64,000 nucleotides of DNA from Cyclobacteriaceae bacterium (lineage in GTDB: Bacteria; Bacteroidota; Bacteroidia; Cytophagales; Cyclobacteriaceae). A program made the position numbers and the translations under genes. Positions within the stretch are counted from its first letter, which is position 1; each line of letters opens with the position of its first letter. Below are positions 53,466 through 61,550 of the stretch, one piece after another. The stretch is taken from positions 124,001-188,000 of the forward strand of contig JAEUUF010000002.1 in the NCBI GenBank assembly GCA_016787645.1. Direction: 5' to 3'. The notes under the pieces were generated by a model. It did not search any database. It saw nothing but the letters and a program-made list of their open reading frames with translations, and was not told where the DNA came from.

Positions 53466-54281
53466 TTATACGAGTACTGCCTCCTGCTTTCTTTCGGCGA
53501 TGCGCTTTTCCAACCATTGATACCAGCTGCTCATGCCCAGCCCGGTTGTGGCTGAGAGTTCGAGAAATTGGATGGAGGGGTTGGCCCGGCGAGCATATTC
53601 CTTGGCGCGCTCAACTTTGAAGTTTACGTAGGGGAGCAGGTCAATTTTGTTGATGATGCAGAGCTGGCTGGACGCAAACATGTCAGGATACTTCAGGGGC
53701 TTGTCGTCACCCTCGGTTACACTGATGATGGCCACCCGGGCATTTTCGCCCAAGTCGAACAACGCGGGGCAGACCAGGTTACCGACGTTTTCGATGAAGA
53801 GGATAGAGTCATTGGCGGGGGACAGGTTGTGCAAGGCCCGGTGGATCATGTCGGCATCGAGGTGACATCCTTTGCCGGTATTGATTTGAATGGCTTCAAC
53901 TCCGGTGGCCGCGATTCGGTTGGCGTCGTTCATGGTTTGCTGGTCGCCTTCGATGACGTAGAACCGGTGATCATTCTTCAGATCGTTAAGGGTACGTTCC
54001 AGCAAAGCGGTCTTTCCGGAGCCCGGTGAACTGACGAGGTTAAAAGCGAGAATGCCTTGTTTGCGGAAATGATCGCGATTGTGGCGTGCCCTGGCATCAT
54101 TCTTACCAAGGATGTCCATCTCCATTTCAATCACGCGGGTGTCGTGGCTGTGCCCATGTTGATGGGGATAGGCCAGTGGACTCCCTGATCCAGGTGTGAG
54201 GGGGGAAAACTGGACCTGGTCCTCACCAGCCCGGGTGATGGTTACGCCGCCAGGTTGATCGCATCCGCAGGTTGAGCACAT
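53466..54281 (-). CDS. hypB: Hydrogenase nickel incorporation GTPase HypB
   Basis: GTPase that with HypA inserts nickel into the large subunit. 271 residues. It starts [12 protein letters not shown], the N-terminal CxxCGC high-affinity nickel site, followed by a short His-containing stretch ([10 protein letters not shown]) rather than a long nickel-storage His-tract. The G motifs are [15 protein letters not shown] (P-loop), ENVGNLVCP with the Cys of the metal site, and [12 protein letters not shown]. The stop is three bases before hypF; the start lies 36 bases after the hypA stop. Confidence 0.97.
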   Translation of the reverse strand: MCSTCGCDQPGGVTITRAGEDQVQFSPLTPGSGSPLAYPHQHGHSHDTRVIEMEMDILGKNDARARHNRDHFRKQGILAFNLVSSPGSGKTALLERTLNDLKNDHRFYVIEGDQQTMNDANRIAATGVEAIQINTGKGCHLDADMIHRALHNLSPANDSILFIENVGNLVCPALFDLGENARVAIISVTEGDDKPLKYPDMFASSQLCIINKIDLLPYVNFKVERAKEYARRANPSIQFLELSATTGLGMSSWYQWLEKRIAERKQEAVLV

Positions 54282-54317
54282 ATAGTTTAAAGTTCAAGGT
54301 TGAAAGTTGTTCTGGGG

Positions 54318-54662
54318 TTAGAATTTCATGGTCAGGCTTTTTACACGGAGTTCTTTGCCCTGGATAAATTCGTTGAGGTAGTCGTTGCAGTCGGGGCAGG
54401 GTTGGAAGGGTTCGGTGACGGTAAACTCCCTTCCGCATTTCATGCATCGCATCTTGCCTTCGATGCGGTTGATCTGTCGTTCGGCGGAGGCGAGCACCGA
54501 GTGCTTTACCCCGGCATCCCAGGCGAAATCCAGCGCGTCAAACTCAATGCCGGCGAGGGTGCCGATATCGAGCTCGATGCGGTCGACCTCCCGGGCCTGG
54601 TGTTTTTTCACCTGCTCCTCGGCCAGGTCGACAATGCTCATCACGATCGACAGTTCATGCAT
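54318..54662 (-). CDS. hypA: Hydrogenase nickel chaperone HypA
   Basis: Nickel-binding partner of HypB. 114 residues, starting MHELSIVMSIV with the nickel-binding His2, and a zinc site of two CxxC pairs (CMKCGREF and CPDCNDY). Family length. It lies four bases after the stop of the small membrane protein gene that precedes it. Confidence 0.96.
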   Translation of the reverse strand: MHELSIVMSIVDLAEEQVKKHQAREVDRIELDIGTLAGIEFDALDFAWDAGVKHSVLASAERQINRIEGKMRCMKCGREFTVTEPFQPCPDCNDYLNEFIQGKELRVKSLTMKF

Positions 54663-54666
54663 AAAA

Positions 54667-54864
54667 CTATTTTGAGGCGCGTTGTCGGTTTAGCAGCCAC
54701 ACCGTCAGCACCACCGCCGCGCCAATGGCGAGGGTCAGCGGAATAGAATGCTCAGGGTTGGCGATATAGTGGCCGGGGCTGAGCGGATTTTGCGTTCCGT
54801 GACCGGGGTGTGCAAACACAGGAACGGTAGACACCGCGAGAAGGAGGCTGAGGATTTTTTTCAT
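54667..54864 (-). CDS. Small His-containing membrane protein at head of hyp operon
   Basis: 65 residues: signal peptide (MKKILSLLLAVSTVPVFA), a short periplasmic segment starting HPGHGTQNPLSPGHYIANPE with four His in about 22 residues, one membrane span (IPLTLAIGAAVVLTVWLL, about 41-58) and a basic tail (NRQRASK). The layout, His cluster next to a membrane anchor and hyp genes immediately downstream (4 bases to hypA), suggests metal binding or a role in nickel or hydrogenase handling. It is not HupE (too short) and I recognise no named family. Confidence 0.75.
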   Translation of the reverse strand: MKKILSLLLAVSTVPVFAHPGHGTQNPLSPGHYIANPEHSIPLTLAIGAAVVLTVWLLNRQRASK

Positions 54865-55021
54865 AAAAGAAGAGTTTATGAATTACGAGTTACTTCCATT
54901 CCTAAATTCTTCTCATGATCCTCGTCACCCCACAGCCTGAAGAAAGTCATGTGCAGAATGGGGCAGGAATAGTAGACTTGTTTATCCTTTTCCAGAAAAT
55001 ATCCGAAAACACTAACCCACG
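54865..55021. promoter_or_regulatory. Divergent promoter region between hyp and structural hydrogenase operons
   Basis: 157 bases separate the starts of the minus-strand maturation operon and the plus-strand structural operon, so both promoters must be here or overlap gene ends. No clear -7/-33 pair or operator palindrome can be identified by eye. A TATCCTTT sequence (about 54976) on the plus strand loosely resembles a -7 box. Confidence 0.5.
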
Positions 55022-56149
55022 ATGGATATGACAACAGACCCGCTCGCCAAACGCCCCACCTATTATGAGGAGCTGCGTTCGAAAGGCTACACGCGCCGCG
55101 ACTTCATGAAGTTCTGCACCATGATTACCGCCTACATGGGATTGCAGCAAAGCGGCATCGCCCAGGTGGCCGATGCCCTGAAGTCCACACCGCGCATACC
55201 GGTGATCTGGCTGCACTTCCAGGAGTGCACCTGCTGCAGCGAATCATTCATTCGCACGTCACATCCCATTACGGCCGACATTCTTCTCGACAAGATCTCG
55301 CTCGACTATACTGAGACACTGATGGCCGCTTCCGGCCACCAGGCCGAGGAAGCCATGCAGAAGACGATGAAAGATCACTATGGGGAATACGTGCTTTGCG
55401 TGGAAGGTTCTGTACCCACCTTCGGTGACGGAGAATATTGCTGCATCGGCGGAAAATCAGCCGTACAGATTCTCCAGGAGACTGCCAAAGGGGCAAAGGC
55501 CATCATCGCATGGGGAAGTTGCGCCTGCAACGGTTGTGTACAGGCCGCCAAGCCGAATCCCACTCACGCTACACCCATTCACAAACTGGTAAAAGGAGTG
55601 CCCATCGTGAAAGTACCAGGTTGTCCTCCGATTGGCGAAGTCATGGCCGGAACACTGGTTCACATCATCGCTTTTGGCCGTTTGCCTGAACTGGATGGCA
55701 TCGGACGTCCGAAAGCATTCTATTCCAAACGCATCCACGACAGCTGCTACCGCCGTCCATTCTACGACGCAGGCATGTTTGTCGAAACCTTCGACGACGA
55801 GAACGCCAAGAAAGGGTACTGCCTCTACAAAGTGGGTTGCAAAGGCCCAAGTACCTACAACGCCTGCGGCATCATGAAATGGAACAATGGCGTCAGCTAC
55901 CCGATCCAGTCCGGGCACGGCTGCTTCGGCTGCACGGAAGAACAATACTGGGACAACGGCCCGATCTACGAACGCATCCCGAACCTGGCCGGCTTTGGTA
56001 TTGAATCAACGGCCGACAAGGTGGGTATGGTCGCCCTCGGCGTTACCGCTGCAGGCATTGCCGCTCACGCGGTGGCCACCAACCTGCGCAAAGGCAAGTC
56101 CGTGGACACCCTGATCAAGGAAGGTAAAGAAGCAGAAAAAGAACTCTAA
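55022..56149 (+). CDS. hyaA: [NiFe]-hydrogenase small subunit, O2-tolerant type
   Basis: Electron-transfer subunit of a membrane-bound uptake hydrogenase, 375 residues. A Tat signal (YTRRDFMKFC, 23-32) directs export of the folded dimer. Proximal-cluster cysteines: 69, 71 and 72 in QECTCCSESF, 167 and 172 in GSCACNGC, 201 in PGCPP. Cys71 and Cys172 are the two supernumerary cysteines that make the proximal 4Fe-3S cluster in O2-tolerant enzymes. Cys169 is an additional Cys where relatives such as E. coli HyaA have Ser. Distal cluster: His239, Cys242, 267, 273. Medial 3Fe-4S: Cys282, 301, 304. A C-terminal span (about 333-355) anchors it to the cytochrome b. First gene of the structural operon. 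I assign group 1d by these cysteines (inference). Confidence 0.95.
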   Translation: MDMTTDPLAKRPTYYEELRSKGYTRRDFMKFCTMITAYMGLQQSGIAQVADALKSTPRIPVIWLHFQECTCCSESFIRTSHPITADILLDKISLDYTETLMAASGHQAEEAMQKTMKDHYGEYVLCVEGSVPTFGDGEYCCIGGKSAVQILQETAKGAKAIIAWGSCACNGCVQAAKPNPTHATPIHKLVKGVPIVKVPGCPPIGEVMAGTLVHIIAFGRLPELDGIGRPKAFYSKRIHDSCYRRPFYDAGMFVETFDDENAKKGYCLYKVGCKGPSTYNACGIMKWNNGVSYPIQSGHGCFGCTEEQYWDNGPIYERIPNLAGFGIESTADKVGMVALGVTAAGIAAHAVATNLRKGKSVDTLIKEGKEAEKEL

Positions 56150-56159
56150 CCCTATAGCC

Positions 56160-57878
56160 ATGAGTAATCGCATTGTCATAGATCCCATCACCCGCATCGA
56201 AGGGCACCTGCGCATCGAAGCGGAGATAAAAGACGGAAAAGTCAGTGAAGCCTACAGCGCCGGCACCATGGTGCGAATGCTGGAGGAAATCCTCCGCGGC
56301 CGCGACCCGCGCGACGCGTGGGCGTATGTCGGACGGGTATGCGGCGTGTGTACCACCGTGCACTCCCTCGCTTCCGTGCGCGCCGTGGAAGATGCGCTCG
56401 GCATCGTCATCCCGCCCAACGCGGAAACGGTCCGCAACATCATGTTTGCCACCCAGTACATGCACGACCACGTAGTGCACTTCTACCATCTCCATGCCCT
56501 GGATTGGGTAGACATCGTCAGCGCGCTGAAGGCAGATCCGAAGAAAACATCGGAGATCGCACAAAGCATCAGCAACTGGCCGAAGAGCTCACCGGGTTAT
56601 TTCAGCGACTTGCAGAAGCGGCTGGTGAAATTCGTGGAAAGCGGTCAGCTCGGCATTTTCGCCAATGGCTATTGGGGACACTCTGCCTACAAGCTTCCCG
56701 CCGAAGTGAACCTGATCGGTGTGGCGCACTACCTCGAAGCCCTCGAGTGGCAGAAAGAGATTGTGAAAGTGCACACCATCTTCGGCGGCAAGAACCCGCA
56801 CCCGAACTACCTCGTCGGCGGCATGGCCTGTGCCATCGGTATCGACGATGCCAGCGCACTGAACGCAGAGCGTTTGGCTATGGTGCAGAAGCTGTTGCAG
56901 GATGCGAAGACGTTTGTTGAACAAGTGTATATCCCTGACCTGGTCGCTATCGCTTCTTTCTACAAAGACTGGGGCGCAATCGGCGGAGGCCTGGGCAACT
57001 ACCTCGTGTACGGCGACTTGTCGCCCAACGGCTATAAGGATACAGCGGGATACAAGTTCCCGGCTGGCGCCATCCTCAATAAGAACATCGGTGAAGTGAT
57101 GGATGTTGACCTCCGCGCCGACAATGAAGTTCAGGAGTTCATCGCCCACAGCTGGTATGAATATGCCGGCGGTGATGATGCCGGTTTGCACCCGTGGAAA
57201 GGGGAGACCAAAGTGAAATACACCGGCCCGAAGCCTCCGTATGATTATTTGAATGTCGAAGACAAATACAGCTTCCTGAAGACTCCGCGCTGGAAAGGCA
57301 ATGCCATGGAAGTGGGCCCGTTGGCCCGTGTCCTGGTAGGTTATGCCCGTGGTCGCGAAGAGTATAAGGAAGTTGTTGATAGCACACTCCGCACTCTCGA
57401 CGTGCCGGTGACCGCGCTGTTCAGCACACTCGGTCGCACTGCCGCCCGCGGACTGGAAGCCAAGCTAGTGGCCGGCTGGGCGCTGGAGTTCTATGACCAA
57501 TTGATCAACAGCATCAAGAATGGAGACACCCGGATGGCCAACATGGAGAAATTCAAGCCCGAAACCTGGCCCAAGCAGGCGCAAGGCGTTGGGCATACCG
57601 AAGCACCCCGCGGTGCGCTAGCCCACTGGATCGTGATTGAAGATCAGAAGATCGCCAACTACCAACTGGTGGTGCCTTCTACGTGGAATGCTTCACCGCG
57701 CGACAAGGAAGGCAAGTCATCAGCTTATGAGTCGGCATTGAAAGACACGCCGATCGCCGACGAGCACAAGCCGATGGAGATCCTGCGCACCATCCACTCG
57801 TTTGACCCGTGCCTGGCTTGTGCTGTGCACCTGTATGACGAGGAAGGAAAGCATATAAGCAAAGTAAAAGTTCTTTAA
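56160..57878 (+). CDS. hyaB: [NiFe]-hydrogenase large subunit
   Basis: Catalytic subunit with the NiFe(CN)2CO site. 572 residues. The four nickel ligands are in GRVCGVCTTVHSLASVRA (Cys61, Cys64) and DPCLACAVH (Cys551, Cys554). The last His (His557) is followed by 15 residues (LYDEEGKHISKVKVL) that the maturation protease should remove after nickel insertion. Other conserved stretches are MSNRIVIDPITRIEGHLRIE and FATQYMHDHVVHFYHLHALDW. It is 10 bases downstream of the small subunit and folds with it before Tat export. Confidence 0.97.
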   Translation: MSNRIVIDPITRIEGHLRIEAEIKDGKVSEAYSAGTMVRMLEEILRGRDPRDAWAYVGRVCGVCTTVHSLASVRAVEDALGIVIPPNAETVRNIMFATQYMHDHVVHFYHLHALDWVDIVSALKADPKKTSEIAQSISNWPKSSPGYFSDLQKRLVKFVESGQLGIFANGYWGHSAYKLPAEVNLIGVAHYLEALEWQKEIVKVHTIFGGKNPHPNYLVGGMACAIGIDDASALNAERLAMVQKLLQDAKTFVEQVYIPDLVAIASFYKDWGAIGGGLGNYLVYGDLSPNGYKDTAGYKFPAGAILNKNIGEVMDVDLRADNEVQEFIAHSWYEYAGGDDAGLHPWKGETKVKYTGPKPPYDYLNVEDKYSFLKTPRWKGNAMEVGPLARVLVGYARGREEYKEVVDSTLRTLDVPVTALFSTLGRTAARGLEAKLVAGWALEFYDQLINSIKNGDTRMANMEKFKPETWPKQAQGVGHTEAPRGALAHWIVIEDQKIANYQLVVPSTWNASPRDKEGKSSAYESALKDTPIADEHKPMEILRTIHSFDPCLACAVHLYDEEGKHISKVKVL

Positions 57879-57887
57879 CCCCGGGTT

Positions 57888-58604
57888 ATGCGAACACTCA
57901 CACATCCACACCTGCTGCGCCGGGTTTTTGTATGGGAACTTCCTGTGCGCGTCTATCACTGGATCAACGCGGCGTGCATCCTGGTCCTGGTGGCCACCGG
58001 CTTTATCATCAGCGATCCGCCGGCCATTCTCTCCGGAAAAGAAGCGTACCAGAACTATTGGTTCGGTACCACGCGGTTTCTGCATTTCACCGCATCGTAC
58101 CTGTTCCTTTTCAATTTTATCTTCAGGCTGTACTGGGGTTTTGTGGGGAATAAGTATGCCAATTGGCACAACTTCATTCCTTCCAATAGGAAATTCTGGA
58201 GTGATATCATGAACGTGCTGAAGACCGATATCTTCATGACGCAGCGTGAACCGGAAACTACGGTCGGCCACAACCGACTGGCCGGTCTCACTTACCTACT
58301 AACGTTCTTCGCCTTTGGACTGCAGTGCCTGACCGGCTTTGGGCTTTATGCTGCGATGAGCGACTGGTGGTTGCCTAATCTTTTCGGCTGGGTGGCCCCG
58401 CTGGTAGGAGGCGACTTCATGCTGCGCCAGATCCACCACTGGATCATGTGGTTCTTCATCCTGTTTACCATCATCCACGTGTACCTCGTGTTCTACCACG
58501 ATTACGTAGAAGGCCGCGGAGAACTGTCATCGATGGCCGGAGGATGGAAATTTGTCGAGGAGGAAGTGTTTGACGAAGCCGACAAGGCACACGAAAAGAA
58601 ATGA
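57888..58604 (+). CDS. hyaC: Ni/Fe-hydrogenase b-type cytochrome subunit
   Basis: Di-heme membrane subunit that takes electrons from the small subunit and reduces quinone. 238 residues with four membrane spans (about 24-42, 62-82, 128-148, 180-203) and heme-ligand His in the usual places: VYHWINAACI, RFLHFTASYLF, QIHHWIMWFFILFTIIHVYLVFYHDY. Its presence supports H2 oxidation at the periplasmic face with electrons into the respiratory chain. The stop overlaps the protease start by four bases. Confidence 0.95.
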   Translation: MRTLTHPHLLRRVFVWELPVRVYHWINAACILVLVATGFIISDPPAILSGKEAYQNYWFGTTRFLHFTASYLFLFNFIFRLYWGFVGNKYANWHNFIPSNRKFWSDIMNVLKTDIFMTQREPETTVGHNRLAGLTYLLTFFAFGLQCLTGFGLYAAMSDWWLPNLFGWVAPLVGGDFMLRQIHHWIMWFFILFTIIHVYLVFYHDYVEGRGELSSMAGGWKFVEEEVFDEADKAHEKK

Positions 58605-59113
58605 AAGGTGACCTCCTCATCCTGGGCGTTGGCAATTACCTGATGGGTGATGAAGGAGTGGGCGTGCATTTTGTGCGCTCACTTGAACCGGAATCCTGGC
58701 CGGCAGGCGTGAAGCTCCTCGATGGCGGCACGGCGGGATTCCGGTTGATGGAAGACCTTGAGAGCTACCCGAATGTGATCATGGTGGATGCCACGCTCGA
58801 CGGGCGTCCCGCGGGAACGATCCGTCTCATCGAACCGAAGTTTGCTGCCGATTTCCCCAGCGCCATGAGTACGCACGAGATCGGGTTGAAAGACCTGGTC
58901 GAGGGACTGGTGTTGCTGGACAAGCTTCCGCGGATTTATCTGTTTGTCGTTTCCATTGACCGGGTGCAGCCCCTGAGCATGCAGCTTTCAACGCCTGTAC
59001 AGTCTATTCTTCCGGAGCTGCGGGAGCGGGTAAGAGCGCTGGCGCTGCAGTTGGGTGTGAAAGCAAGCGAAAGCGAGGGTCAGACCGTACCCGTGGATGC
59101 CCTCCATCCGTAA
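58601..59113 (+). CDS. hyaD: Hydrogenase maturation protease (HyaD/HupD family)
   Basis: Endopeptidase that cuts the 15-residue tail from the large subunit. 170 residues with LGVGNYLMGDEGVGVHFVRSLE (nickel-sensing acidic residues), LLDGGTAGFRLME, VDATLDGRPAGTIRL and STHEIGLKDLV, where the conserved His lies. It overlaps the cytochrome gene by four bases. The usual extra genes of O2-tolerant operons (hyaE, hyaF, hoxV/hupK-like) are not present, so they are elsewhere or not needed. Confidence 0.94.
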   Translation: MKGDLLILGVGNYLMGDEGVGVHFVRSLEPESWPAGVKLLDGGTAGFRLMEDLESYPNVIMVDATLDGRPAGTIRLIEPKFAADFPSAMSTHEIGLKDLVEGLVLLDKLPRIYLFVVSIDRVQPLSMQLSTPVQSILPELRERVRALALQLGVKASESEGQTVPVDALHP

Positions 59114-59204
59114 GCGAAGGGAGGCTGTACATTAATGATGACGGCTGGTCAGGACCGTTTGTTTCCCGCTTTGTAGCGAATCACTTCCGCCTTTTCAAGC
59201 GTAA

Positions 59205-60461
59205 TCAACCCGCCGGATTGATCCTGCTCAAACCATTGTTCCAAACAATATGGCGCGCGTTTGCAACGCGTGCCGTGAGCGAACGTTCTTTGAAACAGGG
59301 GAGTTGAGTTACTGAACCGCTTGCACTTCCAAGACGACTCGCTATGCCAGAAGAATTGATTGTTAGCACACTTGTGTTTAATGATGTCCATGTGACGGAA
59401 GTACTACTCGAATTTTGTATTGTGAATGTGCCTGAACTACAAATGAGATTGGGACCGTCGATGATAGGCTGAGTGTAAGGCGGTATATAATTTCCACTTG
59501 TAATCGATGAACCGCAAGTGAAATTAATGGAAACTCTGATTGGGTTAGAGTCAGCTGATGTGCCACTTGGCCTTAATGTGATTGAATTACCACTTTGGCT
59601 TACTAATGACCAGCTTTGAGGGTATGCCCAGCTATAACTACTTATGCAGCCAAGTGCAACATTTGTAGTTCCATAAAAAGTAACAGGCGTTATGTTGCAA
59701 GCTGAACTTCCCGTATATCCGGATTGTGGTCCAACCGTAGCAATGGGATTGGCTCCATTAAGTGAAATGGTAGCGGTTGCAGATTTTTCTGCGGAATTAC
59801 AAAACGGTCCAGCTCCAACCAATGTGCCATAAACAGTAACATTACCAGGTTTCGCACAATCAATGGGAATGATAGTAATAAAGTTTGTTGGGGTGCCGAA
59901 AAAACCTGTTCTGTTCGTTCCTACTTCTTTCCAGCCGCTTGGTAATGTCCAAGCATAGGCGACCTCAGTAAGAGGGGGCTGAGCAATTCCACCGGTACCT
60001 AGCACAAACATACGAGGCACCATTAGTAACACTTGTGCTTTCGTGCAGTAATCAACGTTTATAGAACTGCCATAAGAATCCCACGCTTGATTTTTAACTG
60101 ATAATATTAATTCACTTTTGCTTGATGCAACACCCTCATTTGGATTACCGCTTGTGCAACCGGAAAATGTTACAGTAATCGTAGATGTAGCTCCAGGTGT
60201 GTCATTCCATGTAACTGAAACATTTTGTTGATTATCAGCCCCATTAATAACGCCATTTGTAACAGTCCACTTAATTTTGCATGTGCCAAAATTACTGGGG
60301 ATACTAACACTATATGATGTTGAACTACCGGGACACACTGTGCCAGACACTACAGATGTTGTGTTTTTTGTGATAGTTTGGCCAGACGCGCAAAATCCAA
60401 AGAAAATCAATGGAGTTACTGCAAGTAGTAAAAGATTGAGATGGTTTAAAAGTTTATTCAT
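59205..60461 (-). CDS. Secreted PKD/Ig-like domain protein
   Basis: 418 residues with a signal peptide (LLLLAVTPLIFFGFCASGQ) and at least three to four PKD/Ig-like beta domains, recognisable by repeats such as VSGTVCPGSSTSYSVSIPSN, KIKWTVTNGVINGADNQQNV and the paired YAWTLPSGWKEVG and YSWAYPQSWSLVSQSG. Such domains occur in large Bacteroidota surface proteins. The last 30 residues (LPCFKERSLTARVANARHIV onward) break the beta pattern and there is no T9SS sorting domain, so the gene may be a truncated remnant. AT-rich compared with the hydrogenase genes next to it. Confidence 0.72.
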   Translation of the reverse strand: MNKLLNHLNLLLLAVTPLIFFGFCASGQTITKNTTSVVSGTVCPGSSTSYSVSIPSNFGTCKIKWTVTNGVINGADNQQNVSVTWNDTPGATSTITVTFSGCTSGNPNEGVASSKSELILSVKNQAWDSYGSSINVDYCTKAQVLLMVPRMFVLGTGGIAQPPLTEVAYAWTLPSGWKEVGTNRTGFFGTPTNFITIIPIDCAKPGNVTVYGTLVGAGPFCNSAEKSATATISLNGANPIATVGPQSGYTGSSACNITPVTFYGTTNVALGCISSYSWAYPQSWSLVSQSGNSITLRPSGTSADSNPIRVSINFTCGSSITSGNYIPPYTQPIIDGPNLICSSGTFTIQNSSSTSVTWTSLNTSVLTINSSGIASRLGSASGSVTQLPCFKERSLTARVANARHIVWNNGLSRINPAG

Positions 60462-60483
60462 ATAAGTTTGGTTTGCTAATTGA

Positions 60484-61212
60484 TTATCTGCTATACCGAA
60501 TTGCTAACGCCAATGATAAACTGTTGACAGTTAACCTATAATTGTTTTGCATGATTGAATTAGATAGGCCGTAGTTACCTTGAATCCTTATTACACAACT
60601 GAATTTCTCACTAAGAGAGAAAAAGTAGCCAACGCCTGCTAATGCATCAACAACCTGTTTTTCAAATCCATCTATGGTATCGATGCATGCACTGCCAACA
60701 TATTGGCCATTTACGTAGGTCTCGCCAAATGCTAATGATTTGGTGAGATATGAGTATGAGAGACCAGAGAAGAGATGGAGGCGATTTGACTTTAAAAGGA
60801 AATAGGTGGGTACTAATGAAAAAGTTATATAGTTATTTTTCTGGTCAGCAATCGACTTCGAGTATGGTTGACCATAGCTGTCTAAAGTCACATAGCTTTC
60901 AAAATACTTCCTTTGTTCTAAAGAAAATCTGCCTTGTATTTCAAACCTTTTCTTCAAGGAATGAATTAGAATAATACCAATGATATATCCAGTCTTTTCC
61001 TTTGATTCATAAATTGTTTTGCCGTTACTAGAATTAGAGATGAAAGTATCCCACCCTTTGTCATTTGGAAAATCTAAGGCCACACCGCCAAATGCCTCCA
61101 CTTTGTCAATGAATCTTTTCGGCTCTGGTAAGTTTTCTGACGATTGTCCAAATAAGGTATATGTAGTAAGAAAAAAGACTGCGAAGTAAGTTTTAAAGAA
61201 AAGGCTTTTCAT
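60484..61212 (-). CDS. Outer-membrane beta-barrel-like protein
   Basis: 242 residues with signal peptide (MKSLFFKTYFAVFFLTTYTLFGQ) and amphipathic strands (YIIGIILIHSLKKRFEIQGRF, YITFSLVPTYFLL, LHLFSGLSYSYL, VVDALAGVGYFFSL, FSCVIRIQGNYGL, SLALAIRYSR). The C-terminal aromatic-Arg end suits a barrel. It lies 22 bases upstream of the PKD-like gene on the same strand and is as AT-rich, so the two probably arrived and are expressed together. No named family. Confidence 0.72.
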   Translation of the reverse strand: MKSLFFKTYFAVFFLTTYTLFGQSSENLPEPKRFIDKVEAFGGVALDFPNDKGWDTFISNSSNGKTIYESKEKTGYIIGIILIHSLKKRFEIQGRFSLEQRKYFESYVTLDSYGQPYSKSIADQKNNYITFSLVPTYFLLKSNRLHLFSGLSYSYLTKSLAFGETYVNGQYVGSACIDTIDGFEKQVVDALAGVGYFFSLSEKFSCVIRIQGNYGLSNSIMQNNYRLTVNSLSLALAIRYSR

Positions 61213-61327
61213 AATTTTTATCGAAGCGTATTTTTGTCAATAGTACTTTTCTACTACCTCGTTATTTATTGCTTGCATAAATAAGCTTGTTTTAATTCCT
61301 AATAATTTGATTGTAGGAGGAACTGCT

Positions 61328-61480
61328 ATGAATATTTATTTTTTTAGTAAATTCTATGCTCATTTAGCGTCACTCTATGCTTTTTGCTTGCTTTGGTGTT
61401 GCGCGGGAATGTGTGGCAAGCAAAGTGCCAATGTTCGAAGCACCGAATCTGCCCACGGGGCATTAGGCGGAACAATCTAA
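61328..61480 (+). CDS. Possible 50-residue peptide with strong Shine-Dalgarno
   Basis: ATG 61328 to TAA 61478-61480. AGGAGG (61316-61321) sits six bases before the start, an unusually good ribosome binding site for this phylum. The peptide starts MNIYFFSKFYAHLASLYAFC, is hydrophobic to about residue 28 with a LLWCCAGMC stretch, and then polar (GKQSANVRSTESAHGALGGT). It could be a small lipoprotein or toxin-like peptide, or chance. No homology is recognised. Confidence 0.3.
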   Translation: MNIYFFSKFYAHLASLYAFCLLWCCAGMCGKQSANVRSTESAHGALGGTI

Positions 61481-61509
61481 TATACATAAGTTTCCCAACC
61501 CGATCCGAC

Positions 61510-61534
61510 TTGACCCGATTGTAACGTACCTTTG
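61510..61534 (+). promoter_or_regulatory. Candidate promoter of the GH53 gene
   Basis: TACCTTTG (61527-61534) matches the Bacteroidota -7 consensus TAnnTTTG, with TTG (61510-61512) upstream at 14 bases, shorter than the usual 17-23. The start codon at 61551 would leave a very short leader. Confidence 0.45.
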
Positions 61535-61550
61535 TAGAGTTTCAGGTTTC

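Larger units (their letters stand above)
61213..61550. other. AT-rich intergenic region with one possible small gene
   Basis: 338 bases between divergent genes. It contains a possible 50-codon gene (61328-61480) and a promoter-like box for the GH53 gene (61510-61534). The left half is strongly AT-rich; GC rises at about 61400. No other feature is seen. Confidence 0.6.

Noticed and set aside
59149-59391. 80-codon frame overlapping the end of the PKD-like gene
   Set aside because: It overlaps the PKD-like gene in another frame. It shows no fold or homology, and joining the frames does not restore a PKD domain.
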